Origin: Elusimicrobia bacterium HGW-Elusimicrobia-1
GTDB taxonomy: Bacteria > Elusimicrobiota > Endomicrobiia > PHAN01
Direction of reading: 5' to 3'
Assembly: GCA_002841695.1 (NCBI GenBank)
Contig: PHAN01000020.1
Location: 1-38,843 of the forward strand
Length of the DNA: 38,843 nucleotides
A program made the translations under genes and the position numbers. Position 1 is the first letter of the stretch. Every line of letters begins with the position of its first letter. This document shows, one piece after another, positions 17,339-26,593 of this stretch. The notes under the pieces were generated by a model. That model was not told the DNA's origin and ran no database searches. It worked only from the letters and a program-made list of their open reading frames with translations.

Positions 17339-18819
17339 TATCGGCTCCGCAGTCCGCGGGCAAGTTCCAGCGCTTTGAACAATGCCCGCGCCTTGTTCTG
17401 CGTCTCGCGCAGTTCTTTCGACGGCACGGAATCGGCGACTATTCCGGCGCCCGCCTGCACGTAGGAAACCCGCCCTTTTCTGATTATGGTTCTTATCGTT
17501 ATGGCGGTGTCCATATTGCCGTCGTAGGAAAAATATCCCACGGCTCCGGCGTAAGGGCCGCGGGCGGAGGGCTCGAGCTCGTCGATAATCTGCATTGCCC
17601 TCACCTTGGGCGCGCCGGTGACGGTTCCCGCCGGAAAGCACGCGCGGAAAAGGTCGAACGCGTCCGCCGAAGGTTTAAGTTCGCCGGTGACTGTCGAGAC
17701 CATATGCATAACGTGCGAATATTTTTCTATCTGCATCAACTCCGACGTCTTTACCGTCCCGGGTTTGCATACCCTGGACAGATCGTTTCTGCCGAGATCG
17801 ACGAGCATTATGTGTTCGGCGCGTTCCTTGGGGTCGCGCAGAAGTTCGGCTGCCAGCGCCGCGTCCCTCGCGGGATCCCCCGATCTGGGACGAGTTCCGG
17901 CTATGGGTTTGGTGATAGCGGCCGAACCCTCTTTTCTGACGAGGATTTCCGGCGAAGACCCTATGACGTAAAAATCGCCGAAGCGGAAAAAATACATGTA
18001 CGGCGACGGATTTATCATCCTGAGCGCGCGATAAACGTCGAACGGAGAAGCCGACGTATCGCTCTGAAAACGCTGCGAAAGGACGACCTGTATGACGTCG
18101 CCCGCCCTGATGTAGTTTTTAGCGCGCGCTACGGCGGCCATAAATTTCGCGGGAGACGTGTTCGACACTATCTTTTGCCGCGCGCGGCGGCGGTCAGACG
18201 CGAACGGGGTCTGAGAAAAAACGGACGGGGACTCGATTTTTTTTATCACGGCGTCTATGCGCCGGCAGGCCGAGGCGTATAGTTTTTTCGTCGGGCGGCG
18301 GCCGCCGCGAAGATCGACGCAGGCCACGACCTGGATACTGTGAAACAGATGGTCGAACACTATCATGCCGTCGGTAAGAAAGAATATCGCTTCCGGAAGT
18401 TTGAGGTCGTCGCGCGGACTGTCGGGCAGATTTTCAAACTGTCTTACGACGTCGTACGAGCAGTACCCGACGGCGCCGCCCCAGAACCTGGGCAAACCTT
18501 CGACACGCGCCGGTCTCACGGTTTCCAGACGGGCGCGCAGGGCATCCGTCACGCCGTCGAATTTTCCCCGGGTGATTATTTCGGACGGCTCCGGAATAAT
18601 GAACGAGTACCTTCCCCATCGCTCGCCGCCCTCTACGCTTTCAAGCAGGGCGCAGTGCCTGTGAGAATGCGCCGTTTTGGCAAAACAGGAAACCGGCGTC
18701 TCAAAATCTCCCACTATCTTCCGGTAGACCGGAATAAAATTCGATTTCCGCGATAATTTTTTCAATTCGGCGTATGTCGGGCTGTACTGTCCGCCATCGG
18801 CCGAAAATCTTTCCGTCAT
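17338..18819 (-). CDS. trpE: Anthranilate synthase component I TrpE
   Basis: A 493-residue chorismate-binding enzyme that makes anthranilate from chorismate and ammonia. The N-terminal [16 protein letters not shown] (58-73) carries the LLES motif that binds tryptophan for feedback inhibition, which distinguishes TrpE from PabB. The catalytic half shows [52 protein letters not shown] and [10 protein letters not shown], all canonical. The start overlaps hisI by 4 bp, an unusual direct coupling of histidine and tryptophan genes. No trp leader peptide or attenuator is possible at this junction, so any regulation would be shared with the his genes or act on the enzyme. Confidence 0.97.
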   Translation of the reverse strand: MTERFSADGGQYSPTYAELKKLSRKSNFIPVYRKIVGDFETPVSCFAKTAHSHRHCALLESVEGGERWGRYSFIIPEPSEIITRGKFDGVTDALRARLETVRPARVEGLPRFWGGAVGYCSYDVVRQFENLPDSPRDDLKLPEAIFFLTDGMIVFDHLFHSIQVVACVDLRGGRRPTKKLYASACRRIDAVIKKIESPSVFSQTPFASDRRRARQKIVSNTSPAKFMAAVARAKNYIRAGDVIQVVLSQRFQSDTSASPFDVYRALRMINPSPYMYFFRFGDFYVIGSSPEILVRKEGSAAITKPIAGTRPRSGDPARDAALAAELLRDPKERAEHIMLVDLGRNDLSRVCKPGTVKTSELMQIEKYSHVMHMVSTVTGELKPSADAFDLFRACFPAGTVTGAPKVRAMQIIDELEPSARGPYAGAVGYFSYDGNMDTAITIRTIIRKGRVSYVQAGAGIVADSVPSKELRETQNKARALFKALELARGLRSR

Positions 18820-19184
18820 TTCTTGGCTCCGGCGGCGCCGGTTATGGCTCCGTTTTCAATCTTTCTGAAAAAGCACGAACGCTCCCCCGTATGGCACGCC
18901 GCTCCGCCGAGCTGCTCGATTTTAACAAGCAGACAATCGGCGTCGCAGTCGACCAGAATCTCTTTTACGCGCTGGAAGCAACCAGAAGTTTCTCCCTTAA
19001 TCCAGAGTTTCCCGCGCGAACGGCTCCAATAGGTGGCGTTGCCGGTTTTAAGCGTGGCCAACAGCGACTCGGCGTTCATATAGGCCACCATAAGGACGGT
19101 TCCGTCGGAAGCGTCCTGCGCGACCGCCGGTATAAGGCCGTCGGCGCCGAATTTCAGCAGGGATATCAATTCGTCTGTTTTCAT
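18816..19184 (-). CDS. hisI: Phosphoribosyl-AMP cyclohydrolase HisI (no HisE domain)
   Basis: A 122-residue stand-alone cyclohydrolase for the third step of histidine synthesis. It has [50 protein letters not shown] and [12 protein letters not shown], including the metal-binding Asp-Cys-Asp-Asp pattern and the two conserved cysteines near the C-terminus. The residues after ETSG are CFQRV, where N/H-x-Q is more common. The HisE pyrophosphohydrolase domain found in fused HisIE is absent and no hisE is in the window. ATG 19184 overlaps hisF (ATGA) and has GGAG upstream. Confidence 0.95.
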   Translation of the reverse strand: MKTDELISLLKFGADGLIPAVAQDASDGTVLMVAYMNAESLLATLKTGNATYWSRSRGKLWIKGETSGCFQRVKEILVDCDADCLLVKIEQLGGAACHTGERSCFFRKIENGAITGAAGAKK

Positions 19185-19975
19185 TTTTTCTCCGATTTGT
19201 AGATTGTCCCGACAGGTCGCACGGACACTCCGCGCACGGCAAGATATTTTTTAAGTTTGCCGATTTTTATTTCTCCGAAATGGAAAAGCGAGGCCGCCAG
19301 ACAGGCCGACGCGCCGCCCTTGCGAAACCCGTCGTAAAAATCTTTTTGGCAGCCGGCGCCGCCCGACGCTATCACGGGTATGCGCACCGCCCGGGAAACG
19401 GCCCCGGTAAGGTCGATGTCGTATCCGTCTTTTGTGCCGTCCCTGTCCATACTCGTCAGCAGTATTTCTCCCGCTCCGGATTTCTCGACGGAACGCGCCC
19501 AGCGAACGGCGTCTATGCCGGTCGGCGATCTTCCGCCGTGCGTGAAAACTTCCCATCCGTTTTTCGCGCCGCAGCGACGTTTCGCGTCGATGGCCGCCAC
19601 CACGCATTGAGAACCCACGGCGGCGGCTGCCGCCTTTAGAAGCCGGGGATTTTCAACGGCGGCCGTGTTTATGGATACTTTGTCGGCTCCGGCCAGAAGA
19701 AGTTCTCTGACGTCGGAAACCTTTCTTACTCCGCCCCCGACGGTAAGCGGTATGAAAACGCTTTCGGCGGTGCGGCGAACCACATCCAGAAGAATCTTTC
19801 TTTTCTCGTGCGAGGCGGTTATATCCAGGAATACGATTTCATCGGCGCCGCCGGCGTCGTAACGCGCCGCGCATTCCACCGGATCGCCGGCGTCCCGCAG
19901 GTTCAGAAACTTTACGCCTTTGACGACTCTGCCGGCATTGACGTCAAGACAGGGAATTATTCTTACCGCGAGCAA
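19181..19975 (-). CDS. hisF: Imidazole glycerol phosphate synthase cyclase subunit HisF
   Basis: A 264-residue TIM barrel that with HisH converts PRFAR to imidazole glycerol phosphate and AICAR. Catalytic Asp11 (IIPCLDV) and Asp130 (VVAAIDAKR) are in place. Phosphate-binding loops VGGGVR and ASGGAG are visible. The Thr/Ser region [13 protein letters not shown] is canonical. The start is a TTG at 19975 overlapping hisA by 13 bp. It is supported by a good Shine-Dalgarno seven bases upstream and by the lack of any ATG in frame before the conserved first strand. Length is slightly above the usual 250-255, with a small insertion around [12 protein letters not shown]. Confidence 0.96.
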   Translation of the reverse strand: MLAVRIIPCLDVNAGRVVKGVKFLNLRDAGDPVECAARYDAGGADEIVFLDITASHEKRKILLDVVRRTAESVFIPLTVGGGVRKVSDVRELLLAGADKVSINTAAVENPRLLKAAAAAVGSQCVVAAIDAKRRCGAKNGWEVFTHGGRSPTGIDAVRWARSVEKSGAGEILLTSMDRDGTKDGYDIDLTGAVSRAVRIPVIASGGAGCQKDFYDGFRKGGASACLAASLFHFGEIKIGKLKKYLAVRGVSVRPVGTIYKSEKK

Positions 19976-20691
19976 GCCATCGCCTCCGCGAGAGTGAATT
20001 TTTTTTCGTACAGCGCCTTTCCGACGATTATGCCGGATATCCTCGGACTGTGCAGAGCGGTAATATTTTTAATGTCTTCAAGCGACGCCACGCCGCCCGA
20101 AACTATTATATCGACGGGCGACGACGCCGCCAGTTTCCGGTAGTACTCCGCGTCGACGCCTTCCAGCGTGCCGTCGCGCGAGACGTCGGTTACTATGGCT
20201 TCCCGAATGCCCATATCGAACGCGATTTTCAGATATTGCTCCACGGAAGAATCGACCGTCTTGCGCCATCCGTCGACGGCTATCCGTCCGCCGGACGTAT
20301 CGCACGCAGCCATTATTCTGCCCTGATTTTCCTTCGCGGCCAGGAGGACTTCGTTCGGGGCGTCGGACATAGCCGTACCCATAAGCACGTAATCGAATCC
20401 CGCCGCGACGAGTTGTCCGGCGCGGGCGGCGGTTCTGACTCCGCCGCCAATCTCTATGGGAATTTTTACAGCCGAGCGCACCGCCTCTACGGCACGGACA
20501 TTTCTTAGGGGTTCGCCGAAAGCGGCATCGAGATCCACCAGGTGTATTCTTCCCGCGCCGGACTTCTCCAGCGCGACGGCCACCGCCGACGGATCGTCGG
20601 AATAAAATACCGCGTCCTCGGCGCGGCCTTTTGTGAGCCGGACGCAGCGACCGTCTTTGACGTCGATAGCCGGTATTATCAAAATACCCAT
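19963..20691 (-). CDS. hisA: Phosphoribosylformimino-AICAR-phosphate isomerase HisA
   Basis: A 242-residue TIM-barrel isomerase (ProFAR to PRFAR). The start [19 protein letters not shown] contains catalytic Asp10. [39 protein letters not shown] (second catalytic Asp) and IVSGGVAS follow in order. I chose ATG 20691, four bases after the hisH stop, giving the usual length. An in-frame TTG 24 bases upstream would overlap hisH but adds residues not typical of the family. The phosphate-binding GGG and SGG loops show it is HisA and not the bifunctional PriA isomerase with certainty only by context; the separate absence of trpF in the window keeps that possibility open. Confidence 0.93.
   Translation of the reverse strand: MGILIIPAIDVKDGRCVRLTKGRAEDAVFYSDDPSAVAVALEKSGAGRIHLVDLDAAFGEPLRNVRAVEAVRSAVKIPIEIGGGVRTAARAGQLVAAGFDYVLMGTAMSDAPNEVLLAAKENQGRIMAACDTSGGRIAVDGWRKTVDSSVEQYLKIAFDMGIREAIVTDVSRDGTLEGVDAEYYRKLAASSPVDIIVSGGVASLEDIKNITALHSPRISGIIVGKALYEKKFTLAEAMACSR
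19983..19987 (-). promoter_or_regulatory. Shine-Dalgarno deciding the TTG start of hisF
   Basis: GGAGG on the minus strand lies seven bases before TTG 19975 and inside the end of hisA. It explains how a rare TTG start can be used and supports the 13-bp overlap over any alternative start. Confidence 0.7.
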
Positions 20692-20695
20692 ACGG

Positions 20696-21349
20696 TCAGG
20701 ATATTCCCTCGACAAAGTTTTTGATTATCGCAAGACCGGCGTCGCCGCTTTTCTCCGGGTGAAACTGGCAGGCGAATGCCCTGCCAAAAGACACCGCCGA
20801 ACAGAATTCCGCGCCGTAATCGCTTGAAAGAGCGGAGACCGACGGTGGATACGCTTTTTTTCTTTTACCTTCAAAAGCGGGAGCGTAGTAAGAGTGCACG
20901 AAATAAAAATAGTCCTTGTCGCTCAGATTCTTTACAACGGGCGGAGTCGGCAGTCCCGCCGCCGGCCGCGTAGTATTCCACCCCATGTGCGGCACAGGCA
21001 GTTTTGCGGAACTCGGAAATCTGCGGACATTCCCCGCAAGAATTCCCAGACCGCGCTCTTTTCCCTCCTGACTGCCGTCGAAAAGCAGCTGCAGCCCGAG
21101 ACAAATGCCGAAAAACGGTTTACTGCCGATAAGCGTCGGCATCAATTTCCAAAGACCCTTGCGTTTCAGGTTGCCGACGGCGGCATCGAACGACCCCACA
21201 CCGGGAAGCACCACGGCGTCTGCCGAGAATATTTTATTTTTGTCGTCGGAAACAGTAACCGAGGCGCCCATTTTTTCAAACGCCTTGGAAACGCTCCGGA
21301 TATTGCCCATTCCGTAATCTATGACGCATACGCGCCGTTTTTTCTTCAC
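20696..21349 (-). CDS. hisH: Imidazole glycerol phosphate synthase glutaminase subunit HisH
   Basis: A 217-residue class I glutamine amidotransferase that supplies ammonia to HisF. Motifs are IDYGMGNIRSV, LPGVGSFDAA, the nucleophile Cys83 in GICLGLQLLF, PHMGWNT, YFVHSYY and the His-Glu pair in CQFHPEKSG. The start is GTG 21349, overlapping the hisB stop as GTGA. The stretch around AFEGKRKKAYPPSVSALS is a little longer than in common homologues. Confidence 0.95.
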   Translation of the reverse strand: MKKKRRVCVIDYGMGNIRSVSKAFEKMGASVTVSDDKNKIFSADAVVLPGVGSFDAAVGNLKRKGLWKLMPTLIGSKPFFGICLGLQLLFDGSQEGKERGLGILAGNVRRFPSSAKLPVPHMGWNTTRPAAGLPTPPVVKNLSDKDYFYFVHSYYAPAFEGKRKKAYPPSVSALSSDYGAEFCSAVSFGRAFACQFHPEKSGDAGLAIIKNFVEGIS

Positions 21350-21936
21350 AGTATTTTTTTTGTGGACGGCACGCCGCGGCGTCCGGGAATTCTTGCGGCC
21401 GCCTGAGCGAATGCCCTGGCGAAACCCTTAAAAACCGACTCGGCGATGTGATGATTCGTCTCGCCCGCCGCGTTTTTTATATGGAGCGTAATTCCCGACG
21501 ACGAGACGAGCGCCTTAAAAAATTCTTTTATCAGAGAGTAATCGAACTCGCGGCCGCCCGCCGACGGACGCAAAAACTTTACATCGAAAGAAAGATGCGG
21601 CCTTCCGCTGAGATCTACGGCCACGTAGCTTATGGCCTCGTCCATGGGCATAAGAAAATTGCCGTATCTGGCGATTCCCGCCTTTTTTCCCAACGCCTCT
21701 TTGATGGCCGAGCCGAGCGTTATGCCCGCGTCTTCGACGAGATGGTGCGCGTCCACTTCGATATCGCCGGACGCGGCGACTTTTAAATCCGACGAAGAAT
21801 GCTTCGAGAAAAGCGTAAGCATATGATCGAGAAAAGGCACCGACGTATCGACCGAGGATCTTCCGCGCCCGTCGATATCTATGGTTACGGTTATGCGTGT
21901 CTCGGCGGTATTTCTTCTTACTGTGGATTTTCTCAT
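21346..21936 (-). CDS. hisB: Imidazoleglycerol-phosphate dehydratase HisB (monofunctional)
   Basis: A 196-residue IGP dehydratase catalysing the sixth step of histidine synthesis. It has the paired di-histidine metal sites DAHHLVEDAGI and ETNHHIAESVFK, plus VPFLDHMLTLFSKH and MPMDEAISYVAVDLSGRP, all characteristic of the Mn-dependent enzyme. There is no N-terminal histidinol-phosphate phosphatase domain, so that step needs a separate gene not seen here. The start overlaps hisD by 4 bp. Confidence 0.97.
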   Translation of the reverse strand: MRKSTVRRNTAETRITVTIDIDGRGRSSVDTSVPFLDHMLTLFSKHSSSDLKVAASGDIEVDAHHLVEDAGITLGSAIKEALGKKAGIARYGNFLMPMDEAISYVAVDLSGRPHLSFDVKFLRPSAGGREFDYSLIKEFFKALVSSSGITLHIKNAAGETNHHIAESVFKGFARAFAQAAARIPGRRGVPSTKKIL

Positions 21937-23132
21937 TTTTTCATCCTTTGCGCGGCAGCTCTCATGGACAAACTCCGCTCATGCCACACAAGACCTTCCG
22001 ACGACGCCAAAATTCCGGCGGCGCGGTAAATCCTGCCGGCGGATTGCGACGGCGGCGCCTTCACGACGGACATTCTTTTAAGGAACGTGGCCGGCGAGAG
22101 CCCCGACGAGAATCTGGCCGAGGATGCCGTGGGCAGAACATGCGACGGCCCCGCGCAGTAGTCCCCGACGGCGGTCGGAGTGCCCGCGCCCAGAAATATC
22201 GCGCCGGCGTTCGAGATGGAATTCAGTAAAAGTGACGGTTTCGTAACCATAAGTTCGAGGTGCTCCGGAGCTATTTCGTCGACGAAACCGCAGGCCTTGC
22301 GGCCCGAAGCGACGCTGATTTTAACGCGGGAACGGTACTCCGACGGAATAAGCGCGCGGACGGCCGAAGCCAGACGCGACGTCGAAGCGAAGAGATATCC
22401 CACAGCCGACGGATCGTGCTCGACCTGCGCGCACAAATCGGCCGCGATCCACGAAGGCGGCGCCGAATCGTCGGCGATTATGGCCACTTCGCTGGGGCCG
22501 GCCAGCATATCTATGCCGACGTCGCCGAAGACCTGGCGCTTCGCCTCGGTGACAAAACTGTTGCCGGGACCCGCGATAATATCGGCGCGGGGGATGGTTT
22601 TTGTGCCGTATGCCGCGGCGGCTACCGCCTGCGCCCCGCCGGCCAGATAAATTTCGCTCACGCCCGAAACCCTGGCCGCGTAGAGCACCGCGGGCACGGC
22701 GTTGGGCGGCGGAGTGACGACATACACTCTTTCGACGCCGGCGGCCACCGCCGGCGCGGCGGTCATTATTACCGACGAAGGGTACGGATATCTTCCGCCC
22801 GGAACGTAGAGGGCGGCCGTTTTAACGGGTACAAACTTTTCAAAAATTTCGACCGCGGAACCGCGGCGACGGCCGGACGCGCGAGGCGCTTTTCTGATGC
22901 TTTCGGCGGCGCGGCGGGCGTACGCGCGCGCGTTCGACGCGGCGAAATCGATGGCTCTTTTAAGCTCCGGATCGAGTTTTGAGGCGGCTCCGTCGATGTC
23001 GGCGCGGCCGACGCGCATATCGGACGGGCTGAGCGAAATACCGTCGAACTTTTTTGTGTACGCGCACACGGCTTTGTCGCCGGAGGCGCGGACGTCCGAG
23101 ATAATGCGGGAAACAATTTTATGAATATCCAT
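21933..23132 (-). CDS. hisD: Histidinol dehydrogenase HisD
   Basis: A 399-residue NAD-dependent enzyme performing the last two oxidations to histidine. Visible motifs are TKKFDG, VPGGRYPYPSSVIMTAAPA, AGGAQAVAAAAYGT, IAGPGNSFVTEAKRQ, DMLAGPSEVAIIAD, AQVEHDP and the catalytic Glu-His in APEHLELM. It is about 25 residues shorter at the N-terminus than typical homologues. I chose ATG 23132; an in-frame TTG 30 bases upstream has no better support. No Shine-Dalgarno is seen before either start, and an extended -10 box sits immediately upstream, so the mRNA may be nearly leaderless. It opens the his run just after the murA terminator. Confidence 0.94.
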   Translation of the reverse strand: MDIHKIVSRIISDVRASGDKAVCAYTKKFDGISLSPSDMRVGRADIDGAASKLDPELKRAIDFAASNARAYARRAAESIRKAPRASGRRRGSAVEIFEKFVPVKTAALYVPGGRYPYPSSVIMTAAPAVAAGVERVYVVTPPPNAVPAVLYAARVSGVSEIYLAGGAQAVAAAAYGTKTIPRADIIAGPGNSFVTEAKRQVFGDVGIDMLAGPSEVAIIADDSAPPSWIAADLCAQVEHDPSAVGYLFASTSRLASAVRALIPSEYRSRVKISVASGRKACGFVDEIAPEHLELMVTKPSLLLNSISNAGAIFLGAGTPTAVGDYCAGPSHVLPTASSARFSSGLSPATFLKRMSVVKAPPSQSAGRIYRAAGILASSEGLVWHERSLSMRAAAQRMKK

Positions 23133-23140
23133 AGGCGGAT

Positions 23141-23149
23141 ATTTTATCA
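23141..23149 (-). promoter_or_regulatory. Candidate extended -10 promoter of hisD
   Basis: The minus strand reads TGATAAAAT, an extended -10 element (TGn + TAAAAT, five of six to consensus), just after the murA terminator. No good -35 is present. Transcription would begin around 23134-23135, only two or three bases before ATG 23132. Position between a terminator and the first gene of an operon supports it; the motif alone is weak. Confidence 0.35.
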
Positions 23150-23166
23150 AATTTTGTCGCAATGGC

Positions 23167-23197
23167 GGATAAAAGAAAACCGCCGCGAAAGCGGCGG
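23167..23197 (-). terminator. Intrinsic terminator after murA
   Basis: On the transcribed strand a perfect 7-bp stem CCGCCGC / GCGGCGG (23191-23197 and 23180-23186) with a 4-base loop is followed at once by TTTTCTTTTATC. It lies 41 bp past the murA stop and before hisD, closing the rho-rpmE-prfA-prmC-murA transcript. It is the only textbook terminator I see in the window. Confidence 0.85.
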
Positions 23198-23237
23198 ATT
23201 ATGCGGAAGTTTGTCCGCTGACCGGAAGGTGTTTAAA

Positions 23238-24494
23238 TCAGGCGTGAACGCGCTTTACGCGCGCGCCCAGAAGACGCAGTTTACCGACGAGGTTTTCGTA
23301 TCCCCTGTCGAGGTGGTATACGCGCAGAATTCTCGTGAGTCCTTTCGCGGCCAGACCCGCGAGCACGAGCGCGGCGCCGGCGCGCAAATCAGAGGCCATT
23401 ACCGGGGCTCCCGAAAGCCCCTCGACGCCGGTAATACGAACGGTGTTTCCCGCGATATTCAGCGCGGCGCCGAGACGACTTAGCTCCGCGACATGCAAAA
23501 ACCTGTTCTCGAAAACCGTCTCGGATATGCGCGAGGAACCCCGCGCCGCCGACATCAAAGCCATCCACTGCGCTTGAAGGTCCGTCGGAAAACCCGGATA
23601 AACCGCGGTTTTGACATCGACCGGTTTAAGATGCCGCTTTCCGGCGGCCGCCCTGATGAAATCCGCCCCCGTCGATATCTTCACGCCCGCGGCGGAAAGT
23701 TTTTTAAGAAACGCCGCCAGATGCGACGGATCGGCGCCCTGCGCCGTGACATCGCCGCCGGTTATGGCCGCGGCGGCCAGATACGTCGCCGCCTCGATTC
23801 TGTCGGGAATTACCCTGTGACGGACGCCGCCCAGACGTCGCACGCCGCGTATTTTTATTCTGCCGGACGCCGCGCCGGATATATCGGCGCCCATCGACGA
23901 GAGCATGGCGCACAAGTCACCTATTTCGGGCTCGCGGGCGGCGTTTTCCAGCACGGTTATGCCGTCGGCAAGAGTAGCGGCCATCACAAGATTTTCCGTG
24001 GCGCCCACGCTCGGATATCTCAGACGGATACGCGCGCCGCGAAGCCGTCGGGCGCTCATCTCGACATAGCCGCCCTTGAGATCTACGGCGGCTCCCATTT
24101 TTTTGAATCCTTCAAGGTGAATATCCACTGGCCGCGCGCCGATGGCGCACCCGCCGGGCAATGATATGCGGACTTTTTTATATCTGGCCAAAACGGGCCC
24201 CGCCATAAGAATACTGGCGCGCATCCGTCTTACGAGGTCATAAGGTATTTCGCCGCCGGTCAAATCGCCCGGAGTGATTGCGCACGAGCGCTTATCCCAT
24301 TTTACGCGCTTGCCGAAACGCTCCAGCAAAGACACCGAATCGAGCGTGTCATTAAGTCGCGGAAGATTTTCAAGAATGATTTTATCGTCGGTAAGAATAG
24401 AGGCGAAGAGTTCGGGCAGGGCCGCGTTCTTTGAACCCGAAACAGCGACTTTGCCCTTCAGTTTTTTACCGCCGTTAATGAGTATGGAATCCAT
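23238..24494 (-). CDS. murA: UDP-N-acetylglucosamine 1-carboxyvinyltransferase MurA
   Basis: A 418-residue EPSP-synthase-fold enzyme that transfers enolpyruvate from PEP to UDP-GlcNAc, the first committed step of peptidoglycan synthesis in the cytoplasm. Lys22 (SGSKNAAL), catalytic Cys116 in LPGGCAIGARPVDIHL, the RMRASILMAGPVLAR segment and YPGFPTDLQAQWMAL are all present. Retention of the cysteine implies a fosfomycin-sensitive type of active site. A GGGAG Shine-Dalgarno precedes ATG 24494. It is the last gene of the rho operon. Confidence 0.97.
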   Translation of the reverse strand: MDSILINGGKKLKGKVAVSGSKNAALPELFASILTDDKIILENLPRLNDTLDSVSLLERFGKRVKWDKRSCAITPGDLTGGEIPYDLVRRMRASILMAGPVLARYKKVRISLPGGCAIGARPVDIHLEGFKKMGAAVDLKGGYVEMSARRLRGARIRLRYPSVGATENLVMAATLADGITVLENAAREPEIGDLCAMLSSMGADISGAASGRIKIRGVRRLGGVRHRVIPDRIEAATYLAAAAITGGDVTAQGADPSHLAAFLKKLSAAGVKISTGADFIRAAAGKRHLKPVDVKTAVYPGFPTDLQAQWMALMSAARGSSRISETVFENRFLHVAELSRLGAALNIAGNTVRITGVEGLSGAPVMASDLRAGAALVLAGLAAKGLTRILRVYHLDRGYENLVGKLRLLGARVKRVHA

Positions 24495-24521
24495 TTTTTA
24501 CTCCCGCGAAAATCAGCATGT

Positions 24522-25406
24522 CTACGGACGGCGGGCGCAAATTACCCTGTCGACGCCGCCGTAATCCCTTTTTGCCGACACGTCCCGATAGTCGAATTCC
24601 GCCAAAATGGCGGACACCGGCTCTTTTTGTCCCGGACCTACTTCAAAAAAAACAACGCCGCCGCGAGACAGAAAAAATCCGGCGGCCGGAATAATCTTTC
24701 TGTAAAAATCAAGTCCGTCGCGACCGCCCGCAAGCGCGCCTCTGGGCTCGTATTCGGCGACTTCTTTCGATAAACCGTTTATTTCACCGTCGCATACGTA
24801 CGGCGGGTTCGATACGATGATATCGAAATATTCCAGAAATTTGCCGGTATTTTCAAACGGCGAAAAAATATCGCCGCTGTAAACGGCAAGCTTCTGATAT
24901 ACTCCGTTGGCAAGCGCGTTCTGACAGGTTTTGAGCACCGCGCCGTAGGAAATATCGACGGCGCTTACAATCGAGCGTTCCACGTTTTTAGCCACTGCCA
25001 CCGATATATTGCCGCAACCGCATCCGATATCCAGTATCCTCACGTCTCGCGAAGGCCGCGACGCCGCAAGAGCGTCGGCCGCCTTGATAACTTCTTCGAC
25101 AAGAATCTCCGTTTCGCGGCGCGGGATAAGACAGTTCTCGTCGACAAAAAACTCCATGCCGTAAAAATCCCTGCGGCCTGTCAGATACGACGAGGGCTTC
25201 CCTTTTCCCCTCTCGATTATCATGCCGCGCAGAATCGAAAGCGTCTTATCTCCGACGGGCTCGTCGCGTTTTGAAAGCATCGAGGTGTGGCCGAGCATCA
25301 GCACGCTCGACACTATGTACTCCGCCTCTATGGCGGCGTCGGCCACGCCGCGCTTTTGCAGGTATTCCGCGCCGAGACGCAGAATTTCGCCTAATGTTCT
25401 TTTCAT
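24522..25406 (-). CDS. prmC: Peptide chain release factor glutamine methyltransferase PrmC
   Basis: A 294-residue SAM-dependent methyltransferase that N5-methylates the GGQ glutamine of release factors. It has the helical N-terminal RF-binding domain, SSYLTGRRDFYGMEFFV, LIPRRETEILVEEV, the SAM motif ILDIGCGCGNISVAVA (124-139) and the NPPY catalytic motif (200-203). Its start overlaps the stop of its substrate gene prfA by 4 bp, the classical arrangement. Confidence 0.96.
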   Translation of the reverse strand: MKRTLGEILRLGAEYLQKRGVADAAIEAEYIVSSVLMLGHTSMLSKRDEPVGDKTLSILRGMIIERGKGKPSSYLTGRRDFYGMEFFVDENCLIPRRETEILVEEVIKAADALAASRPSRDVRILDIGCGCGNISVAVAKNVERSIVSAVDISYGAVLKTCQNALANGVYQKLAVYSGDIFSPFENTGKFLEYFDIIVSNPPYVCDGEINGLSKEVAEYEPRGALAGGRDGLDFYRKIIPAAGFFLSRGGVVFFEVGPGQKEPVSAILAEFDYRDVSAKRDYGGVDRVICARRP

Positions 25407-26530
25407 TTTTTTTCGCCGGAGGCGGGATTTTCAGCCGAAGATTCTTTCATATCCTCCGACAGACGGGCAAACGCTTTTTCGGACGCGGCTTCCGCGAGTT
25501 TAGTGACAAGTTCGTCGAGGCATCCTTCCATCACGTCGGGAAGATTGTGAACGCTGTAATTAATTCTGTGGTCGGTGAGACGGTTTTGCGGAAAATTGTA
25601 CGTCCGTATTTTTTCGGAGCGGTCGCCGGTGCCTATCTGTTTTTTTCTTAAATCGGCGCGGACGCTTTCCTGCCGCATCCTCTCGGCGTCCTGTATTCGC
25701 GCGCGCAAAAGTTTCATCGCCTTGGCTCTGTTTTTTATCTGAGAGCGGTCTTCCTGGGACGCCACGACGAGACCCGTGGGTATATGAGTTATACGAACCG
25801 CCGAGTCGGTTTTATTGACGTGCTGGCCGCCCGCGCCGGATGCTCTGTAGGTGTCTATTCTGAGATCTTTTTCGTCGATTTTGACGTCGACGTCGTCGGC
25901 TTCGGGCATCACGGCCACGCTTACCGCGGACGTGTGTATGCGTCCGGATGCTTCGGTCGCCGGCACCCTTTGAACACGATGCACCCCGCTCTCAAAACGC
26001 AGATATTTCCCCGCGCCGGCGCCTTTTACGGTAAAAATAATTTCCTTGAATCCGTGCAGGTCGGTGGGACTGGAATCGTAGATTTCTATTTCCATTCCGT
26101 GCGCGTCGGCAAAGCGGGAATACATCCTGAAAAGTTCTCCGGCAAAAATGGCGGCCTCTTCGCCGCCGGTTCCGGCGCGGATTTCTATAATTACGTTTTT
26201 GGATTCGGCAGGGTCGGGAGGGACAAGCGCGAGACGCAGGGATTTTTGGACTTTTGAGAGTTCGGATTCAAGCGAAGCGATTTCTTCTTTGGCCAGCTCG
26301 GCGAGATTGGGATCGCCCTTTTCGTGAGCTTCCGTTATAAGTGTTCGCGAGGAAGCCATATCGGCTTCCAGTGTTCTTGCGCGCCGCGCAAGCTCGACGG
26401 CGGGCTTTATTTCCGAGAGTTCTTTCACCGCGGCAAGGTAGGCCTCGCCGTCGGTGGACGTCGCCTCGCGGCAGAGACGTTCCTCTATCCGGTTATAACG
26501 CGCTTCGAGTTTATTGAGGTAGTCAAGCAT
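25403..26530 (-). CDS. prfA: Peptide chain release factor 1 PrfA
   Basis: A 375-residue class I release factor. The GGQ tripeptide lies at 234-236 in RASGAGGQHVNKTDSAVR. The codon-recognition loop reads PAT (190-192) before EASGRIHTS, the RF1 form that reads UAA and UAG, rather than the SPF of RF2. There is no sign of a programmed frameshift. The C-terminus carries a charged extension (MKESSAENPASGEKK) beyond the usual end. It lies 63 bp after rpmE and is translationally coupled to prmC. Confidence 0.97.
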   Translation of the reverse strand: MLDYLNKLEARYNRIEERLCREATSTDGEAYLAAVKELSEIKPAVELARRARTLEADMASSRTLITEAHEKGDPNLAELAKEEIASLESELSKVQKSLRLALVPPDPAESKNVIIEIRAGTGGEEAAIFAGELFRMYSRFADAHGMEIEIYDSSPTDLHGFKEIIFTVKGAGAGKYLRFESGVHRVQRVPATEASGRIHTSAVSVAVMPEADDVDVKIDEKDLRIDTYRASGAGGQHVNKTDSAVRITHIPTGLVVASQEDRSQIKNRAKAMKLLRARIQDAERMRQESVRADLRKKQIGTGDRSEKIRTYNFPQNRLTDHRINYSVHNLPDVMEGCLDELVTKLAEAASEKAFARLSEDMKESSAENPASGEKK

Positions 26531-26593
26531 GAACGTCGCGGACGGATTGCGCGAAAACCTGTTGCGGAGACGGACGAACGCGAGCCGGATTTA

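Noticed and set aside
16727-17641. TrpG with a 101-residue N-terminal extension
   Set aside because: The extension is an out-of-frame reading of trpE; the ATG at 17338 gives the exact family N-terminus.
18816-18830. trp leader peptide or attenuator before trpE
   Set aside because: hisI and trpE overlap by 4 bp, leaving no room for a leader.
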